From assembly GCA_910583885.1 (NCBI GenBank), contig CAJUAC010000024.1:1-32762 (forward strand): a stretch of 32,762 bases of DNA, in the 5' to 3' direction. Below the pieces are notes generated by a model, which saw only the letters and a list, made by a program, of their open reading frames with translations, did not search any database and was not told the origin of the DNA. The stretch's first letter is position 1. Every line of letters starts with the position of its first letter. Below are positions 22,883 through 30,784 of the stretch, in pieces. The stretch comes from an uncultured Oscillospiraceae bacterium. GTDB lineage: Bacteria > Bacillota > Clostridia > Oscillospirales > Oscillospiraceae. Both the position numbers and the translations under genes were made by a program.

Positions 22883-22940
22883 TGATAAGCAGGCACACCG
22901 CGCCCCTATGGGCGCGGCGCTTGCTGTGAAAGGAAGTGTG

Positions 22941-23936
22941 ATGATGACAAGCCTGGGCGTCCGGACTGGACGTGCGTTTTTGAACCATCTGCTCAAGACC
23001 CTGGCGCTGCTGCTGGCGGTGAGCGTGATCGCCTTTGCGCTGGTCAGCGCGTCGCCGGTGGACCCGGTCCAGCAATATGTGCTGGGCGTGGGCGGCGTAT
23101 CCCCGGAGCAGCGGCTGGAGCTGGAGGAGTACTGGGGGGTCAACGACCCGCCGGTCCAGCGGTACCTCGCCTGGCTGGGCGCCCTGCTCCATGGCGACTT
23201 CGGCCAGTCCCTCCTGTACCGCCGCCCGGTGCTGGAGGTCATTGGGGAGCGGTTCGCCAACTCCCTGGCGCTGATGCTCTGCGCCTGGCTCTTCTCCGGG
23301 CTCATCGGCTTTGCCCTGGGCTGTGCTATGGGCATGAGCCGGGACCGCCTGGCGGACCGGGTGATCAAAAAAACCTGTTACATCCTCAGCAGCGTCCCCA
23401 CCTTCTGGCTGGCGCTGGTGTTCCTGCTGATCTTCGCGGTGTGGCTGGGGTGGTTCCCCTTGGGGTTCTCCACCCCCATCGGGATGCGCAATGAGGACGT
23501 CACCCTGGCCCAGCGGCTCCATCACCTGTTTCTGCCCGCCCTGACGCTGAGCCTCATGTCCTTCTCCAACATCGCCCTGCACACCCGGCAGAAGCTGGTG
23601 GATGTGCTGGAGAGCGAATATGTCCTCTTCGCCCGGGCCAGGGGCGAGGGGGCGTGGTCCATCCTCTGCCGCCACGGCCTGCGCAACATCCTCCTGCCGG
23701 CCCTGACCCTCCAGTTTGCCTCCTTTGCGGAGCTGTTCGGCGGGTCGGTGATGGCGGAGAACGTATTCTCCTACCCAGGGCTGGGCTCGGCGGTGGCGGC
23801 GGCGGGGCTGAACAGCGACGTCCCACTGCTGCTGGGCATCACCCTCTTCTCCACCCTCTTTGTCTGCACGGGCAACCTGATTGCCAACCTGCTCTATGGC
23901 GTGGTAGATCCCCAGATCAGGGAGGGCCGGGTATGA
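22941..23936 (+). CDS. Peptide/nickel-type ABC importer, permease 1 (DppB/NikB-like)
   Basis: The 331-residue membrane protein starts with a first membrane helix and a soluble loop containing DPVQQYVLG and GVNDPPVQRY. The BPD_transp_1 permease domain follows (about residues 95-320), with the coupling-helix EAA-like segment ARARGEGAWSILCRHGLRN. It forms half of the membrane channel. Two ATGs in a row (22941 and 22944) follow AAAGGAAG; either could start. The stop overlaps permease 2 by ATGA. Confidence 0.93.
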   Translation: MMTSLGVRTGRAFLNHLLKTLALLLAVSVIAFALVSASPVDPVQQYVLGVGGVSPEQRLELEEYWGVNDPPVQRYLAWLGALLHGDFGQSLLYRRPVLEVIGERFANSLALMLCAWLFSGLIGFALGCAMGMSRDRLADRVIKKTCYILSSVPTFWLALVFLLIFAVWLGWFPLGFSTPIGMRNEDVTLAQRLHHLFLPALTLSLMSFSNIALHTRQKLVDVLESEYVLFARARGEGAWSILCRHGLRNILLPALTLQFASFAELFGGSVMAENVFSYPGLGSAVAAAGLNSDVPLLLGITLFSTLFVCTGNLIANLLYGVVDPQIREGRV

Positions 23937-24760
23937 GACAACGATGGAACCGCCGCCAGCGGCTGCTGGCCTATACGATGCTCATGCTCCTGGCGATCCT
24001 GGCGGCTTTCGCGGCGGGGGTGCTGATCCCCGAGAGCGCGGTGGCCCCGGACTTTGCCAGCGCCAAGCTCCCCCCCTCCCTGTCCCACCCCTTCGGCACC
24101 GACTGGCTGGGCAGGGACCTCTTCCTGCGCACCCTCAAGGGCCTGTCCGTGAGCCTGACGGTGGGGGTGGCCGCCTCCCTCATCAGCGCCGTGGCCGCCG
24201 TGCTCACCGGCGTTGCCGCCGCCACAGGCTCCAAGGCAGTGGACGGGGTGATCACCTGGCTCATCGACCTGGTGATGGGCGTGCCCCATATGGTGCTCAT
24301 CATCCTCATCTCCTTTGCCTGCGGCCGGGGGCTGAAGGGCCTGCTGGCGGGCATCGCCGTCACCCACTGGACCGGCCTGGCCCGGCTCATCCGCGCCGAG
24401 GTCATGCAGCTGCGGGGCCAGCCCTACATTATGGCCTCCCGGCGGCTGGGTAAATCCAGCGGCTGGGTGCTGACACACCACCTGCTGCCCCATCTGGCCC
24501 CCCAGTTTTTCGTGGGGCTGGTGCTCATGTTCCCCCATGCCATCCTCCACGAGGCGTCTGTGTCCTTTCTGGGCTACGGCCTGCCACCGGAGCAGCCGGC
24601 CATCGGGATCATCCTCTCTGAGAGTATGAAGTACCTGTCCGCGGGCATGTGGTGGCTGGCCGTGTTCCCCGGTGCGCTGCTGGTGGCTGTCGTGCTGCTC
24701 ATCGACCGGCTGGGGGAGAACCTGCGGGTCATCATTGACCCCTACAGCGCCCAGGAATAG
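23933..24760 (+). CDS. Peptide/nickel-type ABC importer, permease 2 (DppC/NikC-like)
   Basis: The 275-residue protein has an N-terminal membrane helix, the conserved HPFGTDWLGRDLFLRTL motif of this family (about residues 53-69), and a BPD_transp_1 domain with a coupling-helix region GQPYIMASRRLGKSSGW. It ends with VIIDPYSAQE. It pairs with permease 1, overlapping it by ATGA, and is followed by the ATPase genes after 9 nt. Confidence 0.94.
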   Translation: MRQRWNRRQRLLAYTMLMLLAILAAFAAGVLIPESAVAPDFASAKLPPSLSHPFGTDWLGRDLFLRTLKGLSVSLTVGVAASLISAVAAVLTGVAAATGSKAVDGVITWLIDLVMGVPHMVLIILISFACGRGLKGLLAGIAVTHWTGLARLIRAEVMQLRGQPYIMASRRLGKSSGWVLTHHLLPHLAPQFFVGLVLMFPHAILHEASVSFLGYGLPPEQPAIGIILSESMKYLSAGMWWLAVFPGALLVAVVLLIDRLGENLRVIIDPYSAQE

Positions 24761-24769
24761 GAGGCAACC

Positions 24770-25696
24770 ATGGAAGAAAAGCAGCCATTATTGGAGATTT
24801 CGGATCTGTCAGTGTCCTTCCGCATGTACGATGGCTCCCTGGAGCAACGGCAATTGCAGGTCATCTCCAGCCTGAGCCTCACGGTCTACCCCGGGGAGGT
24901 CCTGGCGGTGGCCGGTTCCTCCGGGTCCGGCAAAAGCCTGCTGGCGGCGGCCATCCTGGGCATCCTGCCATCCAACGCCGCGGTGGGCGGCGCCATGCGC
25001 TATGGCGGCCAGCCCTTGACGCCGGAGCGCCAGCGCAGCCTCCGGGGCGGCGAGATCGCCCTGGTACCCCAGTCCGTCGCCTACCTGGATCCGCTGATGA
25101 AGGTGGGCCGGCAGGCGGACGGCCACCAGAAGCCCCGCCCCACGGCCAAGCGGCGGGAGCTGTTCCGGCGCTTCGGCCTGCCGGAGAAGACGGAACAGCT
25201 CTACCCCTTCCAGCTCTCCGGCGGCATGGCCCGGCGGGTGCTGGTGTCCACCGCCCTGTTGGCAGACGCCCAGCTGGTCATTGCCGATGAGCCCACCCCA
25301 GGCATGGGCCTGGAGCAGGCCAAGGAGGCACTGTCCATGTTCCGGGAGATGGCGAACGAGGGCCGGGGGGTTGTGCTCATCACCCACGATATCGACCTGG
25401 CTGTCGATTTTGCGGACCGGATTGCGGTGTTTTACGCGGGGACTACGGTGGAGACTGCCCCGGCAGAGGATTTCCGCCAGGGGGCGCTGCGCCACCCCTA
25501 CAGCCAGGCCCTGTGGCGGGCCCTGCCCCAAAACGGGTTCCAGCCTATCCCAGGCTTCCAGCCCTACGCGGGCAGCCTGCCAAAGGGGTGCCTGTTTGCG
25601 CCCCGCTGCCCCCACAGGACGGCGGAATGCGAGGCGGCCCCGCCGCCTGTGCGGACGCTCCGGGACGGGGAGGTGAGGTGTATTCATGCGACTTGA
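24770..25696 (+). CDS. Peptide/nickel-type ABC importer, ATPase 1 (DppD/NikD-like)
   Basis: The 308-residue protein carries Walker A GSSGSGKS (49-56), Q-loop LVPQS, signature LSGGMARR, Walker B LVIADEPT and H-loop ITHD. The C-terminal oligopeptide/dipeptide extension contains a Cys-bearing CLFAPRCPHR motif, which in this family often binds an iron-sulfur cluster with three or four Cys. AGGAGG precedes ATG 24770. It overlaps ATPase 2 by 11 nt. Confidence 0.94.
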   Translation: MEEKQPLLEISDLSVSFRMYDGSLEQRQLQVISSLSLTVYPGEVLAVAGSSGSGKSLLAAAILGILPSNAAVGGAMRYGGQPLTPERQRSLRGGEIALVPQSVAYLDPLMKVGRQADGHQKPRPTAKRRELFRRFGLPEKTEQLYPFQLSGGMARRVLVSTALLADAQLVIADEPTPGMGLEQAKEALSMFREMANEGRGVVLITHDIDLAVDFADRIAVFYAGTTVETAPAEDFRQGALRHPYSQALWRALPQNGFQPIPGFQPYAGSLPKGCLFAPRCPHRTAECEAAPPPVRTLRDGEVRCIHAT

Positions 25697-26312
25697 GGCA
25701 AAGAATATCAGCTTCCGCTATAGCCGCACCTCCCCGTGGGTGCTGGAGCGGGTGGATTTCGCCGTCCGCTCCGGCGAGCGGGTAGGGCTGGTGGCCCCCA
25801 GTGGGTATGGGAAAAGCACCCTGGCCATGCTCCTGTCCGGCTACCTTCGCCCCACCAGCGGGGCCGTCCTGCTGGACGGGAAACCCCTGCCAACAAAGGG
25901 CGTCTGCCCAGTGCAGCTGATCGGCCAGCACCCGGAGCGGGCCATCAACCCCCGCTGGCGGCTCCGGCAGGTGCTGGAGGAGAGCGGCCAGCTGCGCGGG
26001 GATGTCCTCGCCTCCTTCGGCATTGAGAAGGAGTGGCTGAACCGGTTCCCACGGGAGCTCTCCGGCGGGGAGCTCCAGCGGTTCTGCGTGGCCCGGGCCT
26101 TGATGAGCGGCGCATCCTTCCTCATCTGTGATGAGATCAGCACCATGCTGGACGTCATCACCCAGGCCCAGATCTGGAACAAGATCCTGGAGGAGGCCGC
26201 TGGGCGGGAGATGGGCTTAGTAGCTGTGACCCACAATATGGCCCTGGCCCGGCGGGTCTGCACCCGGATCTATGACTTGTCCAACGGGGAGGATCAGGCT
26301 GTAGAGGGATAA
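25686..26312 (+). CDS. Peptide/nickel-type ABC importer, ATPase 2 (NikE-like, short)
   Basis: The 208-residue protein has Walker A APSGYGKS (37-44), signature LSGGELQRFCVARAL, Walker B FLICDEIST and H-loop VTHN. It lacks the C-terminal extension of ATPase 1, so it is the shorter partner. The normal Gly before the last Gly-Lys of Walker A is Tyr here; GYGKS is a known variation. The D-loop reads TMLDVITQ. It ends the operon and is followed by a strong hairpin. Confidence 0.93.
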   Translation: MRLEAKNISFRYSRTSPWVLERVDFAVRSGERVGLVAPSGYGKSTLAMLLSGYLRPTSGAVLLDGKPLPTKGVCPVQLIGQHPERAINPRWRLRQVLEESGQLRGDVLASFGIEKEWLNRFPRELSGGELQRFCVARALMSGASFLICDEISTMLDVITQAQIWNKILEEAAGREMGLVAVTHNMALARRVCTRIYDLSNGEDQAVEG

Positions 26313-26320
26313 TCACATAA

Positions 26321-26353
26321 ACGCCCGGGTTCCTGGCGAGGGAATCCGGGCGT
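26321..26353 (+). terminator. Terminator of the ABC importer operon
   Basis: ACGCCCGG and CCGGGCGT form the base of a stem with an inner TTCC/GGGAA extension and a short loop. A T-rich ATTTTTC lies 14 nt later, so its fit to a classic intrinsic terminator is partial. Confidence 0.7.
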
Positions 26354-26421
26354 CAGGCTGTTGTGCATTTTTCATAGAAAGAGGCGGGCTGATTTGGGAA
26401 ATATGGCAGCGCTGGCTGTGG

Positions 26422-26427
26422 TATACT
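26422..26427 (+). promoter_or_regulatory. Extended -10 promoter of the aminopeptidase gene
   Basis: TATACT is preceded by TGG, giving the TGn extended -10. No good -35 lies 16-18 nt upstream. It is 40 nt before the start codon. Confidence 0.5.
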
Positions 26428-26466
26428 GATTTCTATACATTGAACAAAAGAAAGGGGACAATCTGA

Positions 26467-27693
26467 ATGGGAAAATTTGAGGAATACGCGCAGCTGCTGG
26501 TGGAGACAGGCGTAAACATCCAGCCGGGCCAGAACCTGGTCATCAATTCGCCGGTTGACTGCGCCTGGTTTGCCCGGCTCTGCGCCAAGGCCGCCTATGC
26601 CGCTGGCTGCCGGGAGGTTATTGTGAAGTGGAGCGACGACGAGCTGACAAGGGAGCGCTTCCTCCACGCCAGGGATGACGTCTTTGATGCACTCCCCGAC
26701 TGGCAGGTGGCTTTCCACAACGGCTATGCAAGAGAGGGTGCGGCTTTCCTGGGTATTTCCGCCACAAACCCGGAAAATCTGCTGGGGGTGGATCCAGACC
26801 GGCTGGTCCGGGCGCAGCGGAGTGCCGGGGCTGCCCTCCAGGAGTACCGGAATTTGCAGATGAGCAACGCCGTGCCCTGGTGTGTCGCCTCCATCCCGAT
26901 CCCCTCCTGGGCGGAGAAGGTGTTCCCGGACTGCCCGGGGGATGGGGCGGTGGAAAAGCTGTGGGACGCCATCTTCCAGGCCATCCGGATTACCGGGGAC
27001 GGGGGCGCTGTGGCGCGCTGGCGGCAGCATCTGGACACGTTGGCAGCCCGGGTGGACCGGCTGAACAGCCTGCGGCTGGAGAGCCTCCACTTTACCAACA
27101 GCCTGGGCACTGACCTGACGGTCCGCCTGCCGGAGGACCACCTGTGGGCCGGCGGCGGCAGCACGACCCTCTCCGGTGTGCCCTTCATCGCGAACATCCC
27201 CACGGAGGAGATCTTTACCGCTCCCCTGCGGGACGGTGTGGACGGCGTGGTCTACGCCTCCATGCCCCTGGTCCATAACGGCAGCGTCATCGACGGGTTC
27301 CACATGGAGATTGAAGCCGGAAGGATTACGGCAGTCCACGCCCGGACGGGGGAGGATGTTTTAAAAGCCGCCATCTCCCTGGACGAGGGGGCCTCCCGCT
27401 TCGGCGAGGTGGCCCTGGTGCCCTATGACAGCCCCATCAGCCGCCAGAAGCTCCTCTATTACAACACCCTCTTTGATGAGAATGCCTCCTGCCATCTGGC
27501 TTTTGGCGAGGCCTATCCCGAGTGTATCCGGGACGGCGGGAAGCTGAGCAAGGAGGAGTTGAAGGCGCGGGGGCTCAATGACTCCATTACCCATGTGGAC
27601 TTCATGGTAGGGACAGCAGACCTGGATATTTCAGGCAGGGGCAGGGACGGCCAGGAGATCCCTGTTTTCCAAAACGGCAACTTTTCTCTGTAA
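26467..27693 (+). CDS. M29-family (AmpS-type) aminopeptidase
   Basis: The 408-residue protein matches thermophilic-aminopeptidase-family enzymes along its length. It starts with a FEEYAQLLVETGVNIQPGQ region, has TEEIFTAPLRDGVDGVVYAS (Glu and Asp metal ligands region), FHMEIEAGRI, and ends with ITHVDFMVGTADLDISG (His and Asp ligands). M29 enzymes are cytoplasmic dinuclear metallopeptidases that remove N-terminal residues from peptides. AAAGGGG lies 9 nt before ATG 26467. It follows a peptide-type importer but has its own terminator and promoter between, so co-regulation is only suggested. Confidence 0.95.
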   Translation: MGKFEEYAQLLVETGVNIQPGQNLVINSPVDCAWFARLCAKAAYAAGCREVIVKWSDDELTRERFLHARDDVFDALPDWQVAFHNGYAREGAAFLGISATNPENLLGVDPDRLVRAQRSAGAALQEYRNLQMSNAVPWCVASIPIPSWAEKVFPDCPGDGAVEKLWDAIFQAIRITGDGGAVARWRQHLDTLAARVDRLNSLRLESLHFTNSLGTDLTVRLPEDHLWAGGGSTTLSGVPFIANIPTEEIFTAPLRDGVDGVVYASMPLVHNGSVIDGFHMEIEAGRITAVHARTGEDVLKAAISLDEGASRFGEVALVPYDSPISRQKLLYYNTLFDENASCHLAFGEAYPECIRDGGKLSKEELKARGLNDSITHVDFMVGTADLDISGRGRDGQEIPVFQNGNFSL

Positions 27694-27771
27694 AGCTATT
27701 TTCATTGAATGGTCTTCGTTTATAAGGGTTAGGGCTGTTTCGACAGCGGAAAAGAAAGGGGAAACAGCGCG

Positions 27772-28674
27772 ATGGCAATTGACCGCCTGATTGGCATCCT
27801 GTCGGTACTGCTCCGGGAGAAACAGGCCACAGCAGGGTGCCTGGCAGAGAGGTTTGAGGTGAGCGTGCGAACCATCCAGCGGGATATTGACCGCCTGTGC
27901 CGGGCTGGGATTCCCCTGCGGACGGCCCGCGGGGTGGGGGGCGGCATCTCCATTATGGAGGGCTACGGCCTGGACAAGACCGTCCTCACCGACCAGGACC
28001 GGGGGGCCATCCTGGCAGGCCTGCGAAGCCTGGACAGCGTGTCCGGCACCGGCTACTACCGTCAGCTGATGGAGCGCCTGCCCCAGGCAGAGGCCCGCGC
28101 GGGGGATGACTGCGTGGTGATCGACCTGGCCTCTTGGTACGGCCCGGCCATCGCGCCCCGGCTGGCCCTGCTCAAGGACGCCTGTGCCCGGCGTCGGCTG
28201 GTTTCCTTCACCTACTGCGCCCCCGGCGGCGAGAGCCGCCGGAGGGTGGAGCCCTGCCAGCTGGTGTTCCGCTGGTCCAGCTGGTACCTCCACGGCTGGT
28301 GCCGGGAGCGGGCGGATTTCCGGCTGTTCAAGCTCAACCGGATGCTGGACCTGTCCGTTCAGGACGAGGGGTTCCGGCCCCGCCCTGCGCCCTCCCCACT
28401 CACCCCGGCGGAGCGGGTCTACCCGGACTGCCTCCAGGCGGTGGTCCGCTTTGACCCCTCCGTCCGCTGGCGGCTGGTGGATGAGTACGGCGCGGAGAGC
28501 TTTACCCAGTTGCCGGACGGCTCCCTGCTCTTCCGCCGGGGGTTCCCCGGTCGGGAGGAGCTGCTGCGGTGGGTGCTGTCCTTTGGGGAAGCGGCGGAGA
28601 TCCTGGAGCCCAAGGATCTCCGCCAGGAGCTGGGGACTCTCGCCAAAAAAATTTGGGAGAAATATGACAGTTAG
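27772..28674 (+). CDS. WYL-domain transcriptional regulator
   Basis: The 300-residue protein has a DeoR-like winged HTH (about residues 4-58), with ATAGCLAERFEVSVRTIQRDI as the core. The WYL domain follows (about 140-220), with RRVEPCQLVFRWSSWYLHGW, then a C-terminal WCX extension. WYL domains bind ligands, often nucleic acid-related molecules. AAAGGGG lies 10 nt before ATG 27772. It precedes a series of small genes in the same direction and may regulate them. A weak -10 (TATAAG) lies near 27721-27726. Confidence 0.94.
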   Translation: MAIDRLIGILSVLLREKQATAGCLAERFEVSVRTIQRDIDRLCRAGIPLRTARGVGGGISIMEGYGLDKTVLTDQDRGAILAGLRSLDSVSGTGYYRQLMERLPQAEARAGDDCVVIDLASWYGPAIAPRLALLKDACARRRLVSFTYCAPGGESRRRVEPCQLVFRWSSWYLHGWCRERADFRLFKLNRMLDLSVQDEGFRPRPAPSPLTPAERVYPDCLQAVVRFDPSVRWRLVDEYGAESFTQLPDGSLLFRRGFPGREELLRWVLSFGEAAEILEPKDLRQELGTLAKKIWEKYDS

Positions 28675-28844
28675 ATGTCCTATTACCAGGTGTATGATAG
28701 CAGCAATCGGGGAGGGAGGTACATTCGCTATGGAGCTGCTGCGCACAATGGGTTCCTCCGGCAGACGGCCTGCCGCCCAGGCGCAAACTGCTCCCAGCCC
28801 CTTTACCATCCAAAGCCTCTTTGACATCGAAAGGAGAACAGACA

Positions 28845-29120
28845 ATGATTGAATCCAGATGTGGTATCCTCTGCGGCAGCTGCCAGTTCCGGGAGACCAT
28901 GGGCTGCGGTGGCTGCACAGCCATCGATAAACCCTTTTGGGGCGACCAGTGCCCAGTAAAATCCTGCTGCGAGGAGCGTTCCCACGCCCACTGCGGCCAG
29001 TGTACGGACTTCCCCTGCGAACAGCTGCAACAGTTTGCCCACGACCCCAAGCAGGGGGATGGCGGGGCACGGATTGTCCAATGCGGGAAATGGCTCGAGG
29101 AGGGGAAGCATGGCGTCTAA
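28845..29120 (+). CDS. DUF3795 cysteine-rich protein
   Basis: The 91-residue protein has twelve cysteines, in the order C6, C10, C13, C21, C24, C36, C41, C42, C50, C53, C58, C80. It starts ESRCGILCGSC, the DUF3795 signature. It probably binds zinc or an iron-sulfur cluster; no function is known for the family. AAGGAG lies 9 nt before ATG 28845. The stop overlaps the TfoX gene by 11 nt. The 170-bp gap upstream holds a possible TATGAT -10 near 28694. Confidence 0.9.
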   Translation: MIESRCGILCGSCQFRETMGCGGCTAIDKPFWGDQCPVKSCCEERSHAHCGQCTDFPCEQLQQFAHDPKQGDGGARIVQCGKWLEEGKHGV

Positions 29121-29445
29121 CATCAGCTATGTAGAGTTTGTCGCGGAGCAGATGGCGGGGGCAGGGACCATCACCTACCGGCGGATGTTCGGGGAGTATG
29201 GCCTGTACTGCAACGGGGTCTACTTCGGTGCGGTCTGCAATGACCGGGCGCTGGTGAAGATCACGCCCGCAGGGGAGGCATTCGTGCCGGACTGCCCCCG
29301 GGGCATCCCCTACGAGGGCGGCGGAGAGATGTTCCAGCCGGATGTGGAGGATCGGGAGATGCTGGTGGAGCTGGTACGGGTGACGTGTGCGGCCCTGCCC
29401 GCAAAGAAGCCCCGCCGGACGGGGAAGAAGGCAGAGTCCACATGA
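29110..29445 (+). CDS. TfoX N-terminal domain protein
   Basis: The 111-residue protein is a stand-alone TfoX-N domain. It has VEFVAEQMAGAGTITYRRMFGEYGLYCN, seen in family members, which is the strand-helix core, and a helical end with a basic KKPRRTGKK tail. In Gammaproteobacteria TfoX regulates competence; single-domain copies in Firmicutes have no proven role. GAGGAGGGG lies just before ATG 29110. It is coupled to DUF3795 upstream and to the collapsed VOC reading frame downstream by ATGA. Confidence 0.9.
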   Translation: MASNISYVEFVAEQMAGAGTITYRRMFGEYGLYCNGVYFGAVCNDRALVKITPAGEAFVPDCPRGIPYEGGGEMFQPDVEDREMLVELVRVTCAALPAKKPRRTGKKAEST

Positions 29446-29540
29446 GGCTGGACGGGTTTGGCATCTTTGTGACAGCGGATCCGGAGGGGGAGCTGGTGGA
29501 GATCGGCCCGTTTACGGAGAAAGTGGGCGGAAATGGATAA
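29442..29540 (+). pseudogene. Collapsed VOC (glyoxalase/bleomycin-resistance) gene, 32 codons
   Basis: The reading frame starts with MRLDGFGIFV, the first strand of VOC-fold proteins. It then jumps to DPEGELVEIGPFTEK, which resembles the last strand of the same fold (DP.GN..E). The middle of about 90 residues is absent. The start overlaps the TfoX stop by ATGA and the end overlaps the GyrI-like start by 8 nt. This suggests an in-frame internal deletion that kept the translational coupling. A genuine micro-protein cannot be excluded. Confidence 0.6.
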
Positions 29541-30180
29541 GATTGACTACAAAAAGACGGAGAAACACCTCTACCAGCCCAAGGTACCAGCCATTGTAGA
29601 GGTGCCGGAGATGGTATTTTTTGCCGTGGACGGACAGGGGGATCCCAATACCTCCGCAGCCTACGCCGAGGCACTCCAGCTCCTCTACGGGTTGAGCTTT
29701 ACGGTCAAGATGAGCAAGATGGGCGGAGAAACGCCTGCCGGATATGTCGACTATGTGGTGCCGCCCCTGGAGGGCCTATGGTGGACGGACCAGCCTGGCT
29801 TTGACGGCAGGGGGGCGGTGGATAAGGACCAGTTTTATTGGACTTCTATGATCCGCCAGCCGGAGTTTGTCACGGAGGAGGTCTTTCTCTGGGCGCGGGA
29901 GTCCCTTGCCCGGAAGAAACCGGGGCTGGATCTATCCAAGGCCCGCCTCTGGCGATGGGAGGAGGGGTTGTGCGCCCATATCCTCCATATTGGCCCCTAC
30001 GACGCAGAACCTGCCACGATTGGCAAGCTGGACTTGTTTATCGGGGAGCAGGGCTGCATCCCCGACCTCTCCGGCCAACGCCGCCACCACGAGATCTATT
30101 TGGGCGACCCCCGGCGGACAGCACCGGAGCGCCTGCGCACGGTGATCCGGCATCCGGTGCGGCGGGCAGAAGGGCGGTAA
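29533..30180 (+). CDS. GyrI-like small-molecule-binding protein
   Basis: The 215-residue protein is a stand-alone GyrI-like domain. It has a MVFFAVDGQGDPN segment near the start, repeated strand-helix units, and the terminal LCAHILHIGPYDAEPATI and HHEIYLGDPRR motifs. These proteins bind drugs or metabolites and sometimes hydrolyse cyclopropanoids, as in the SbmC group. There is no HTH domain. ATG 29533 starts inside the collapsed VOC frame; its ribosome binding site is weak (GGGCGG), so coupling may be needed. It ends the cluster before a terminator shared with rpiB. Confidence 0.92.
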   Translation: MDKIDYKKTEKHLYQPKVPAIVEVPEMVFFAVDGQGDPNTSAAYAEALQLLYGLSFTVKMSKMGGETPAGYVDYVVPPLEGLWWTDQPGFDGRGAVDKDQFYWTSMIRQPEFVTEEVFLWARESLARKKPGLDLSKARLWRWEEGLCAHILHIGPYDAEPATIGKLDLFIGEQGCIPDLSGQRRHHEIYLGDPRRTAPERLRTVIRHPVRRAEGR

Positions 30181-30279
30181 GCATTTTTTCTTGAAAGGAA
30201 AAGAATCAAAAAGAACGTCGATTCTGATTGATATGATTACATTTTGTATCTCTTTGTCGAATAAGAACAAAATATAATC

Positions 30280-30311
30280 AAGGCCGGCGCGGAATTTTCC
30301 GCGCCGGCCTT
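30280..30311. terminator. Terminator between GyrI-like gene and rpiB
   Basis: AAGGCCGGCGCGGAA (30280-30294) pairs perfectly with TTCCGCGCCGGCCTT (30297-30311) around a 2-nt loop, so the real loop is a few bases wider. T residues flank the right side. It lies 8 nt after the rpiB stop on the minus strand and 100 nt after the GyrI-like stop. Confidence 0.88.
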
Positions 30312-30319
30312 TCTTGGGG

Positions 30320-30760
30320 CTATTGGTTTTCCAGGGCCGTAATCTTATCAATCCGGCGCTGGTGCCGCCCGCCCTCAAAATCATGGGTGAGGAATGCCTC
30401 CACCACCTGCCGGGCCATCAGGGGGCCCACCACCCCGGCCCCCAGGGCCAGGACATTGGCATTGTTGTGGCGGCGGGTCATCTCCGCGCTCCACGGCTCA
30501 CTGCACAGGGCGCAGCGGATCCCCGGGACTTTGTTGGCGGTGATGGACACACCGATACCGGTGGTGCAGATCACAATGCCCCGCTCGCACCGGCCCTCCG
30601 CCACCGCCCGGGCAGCAGGCTCCGCAAAGTCCGCGTAGTCGCAGCTGCTCTTGTCCGGGCAGCCGAAGTCCTCCACCTGGTGGCCCTGCTCCCTCAGCCA
30701 GGCGGACAGATCCATTTTCAGGTCAAATCCGCCGTGGTCGGATGCGATTGCGATGTTCAT
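30320..30760 (-). CDS. rpiB: Ribose-5-phosphate isomerase B
   Basis: The 146-residue protein matches RpiB. The start MNIAIASDHGGFDLK is typical. Catalytic Cys65 sits in ICTTGIGVSITANK and His98 in RRHNNANVLALG. It interconverts ribose 5-phosphate and ribulose 5-phosphate in the pentose phosphate pathway. The ATG at 30760 has GGGAGAGAGG upstream; the longer open frame adds unlikely residues. It follows dnaJ after 24 nt, probably in one transcript. Confidence 0.95.
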   Translation of the reverse strand: MNIAIASDHGGFDLKMDLSAWLREQGHQVEDFGCPDKSSCDYADFAEPAARAVAEGRCERGIVICTTGIGVSITANKVPGIRCALCSEPWSAEMTRRHNNANVLALGAGVVGPLMARQVVEAFLTHDFEGGRHQRRIDKITALENQ

Positions 30761-30784
30761 AGCCTCTCTCCCTCTCCACACGTG

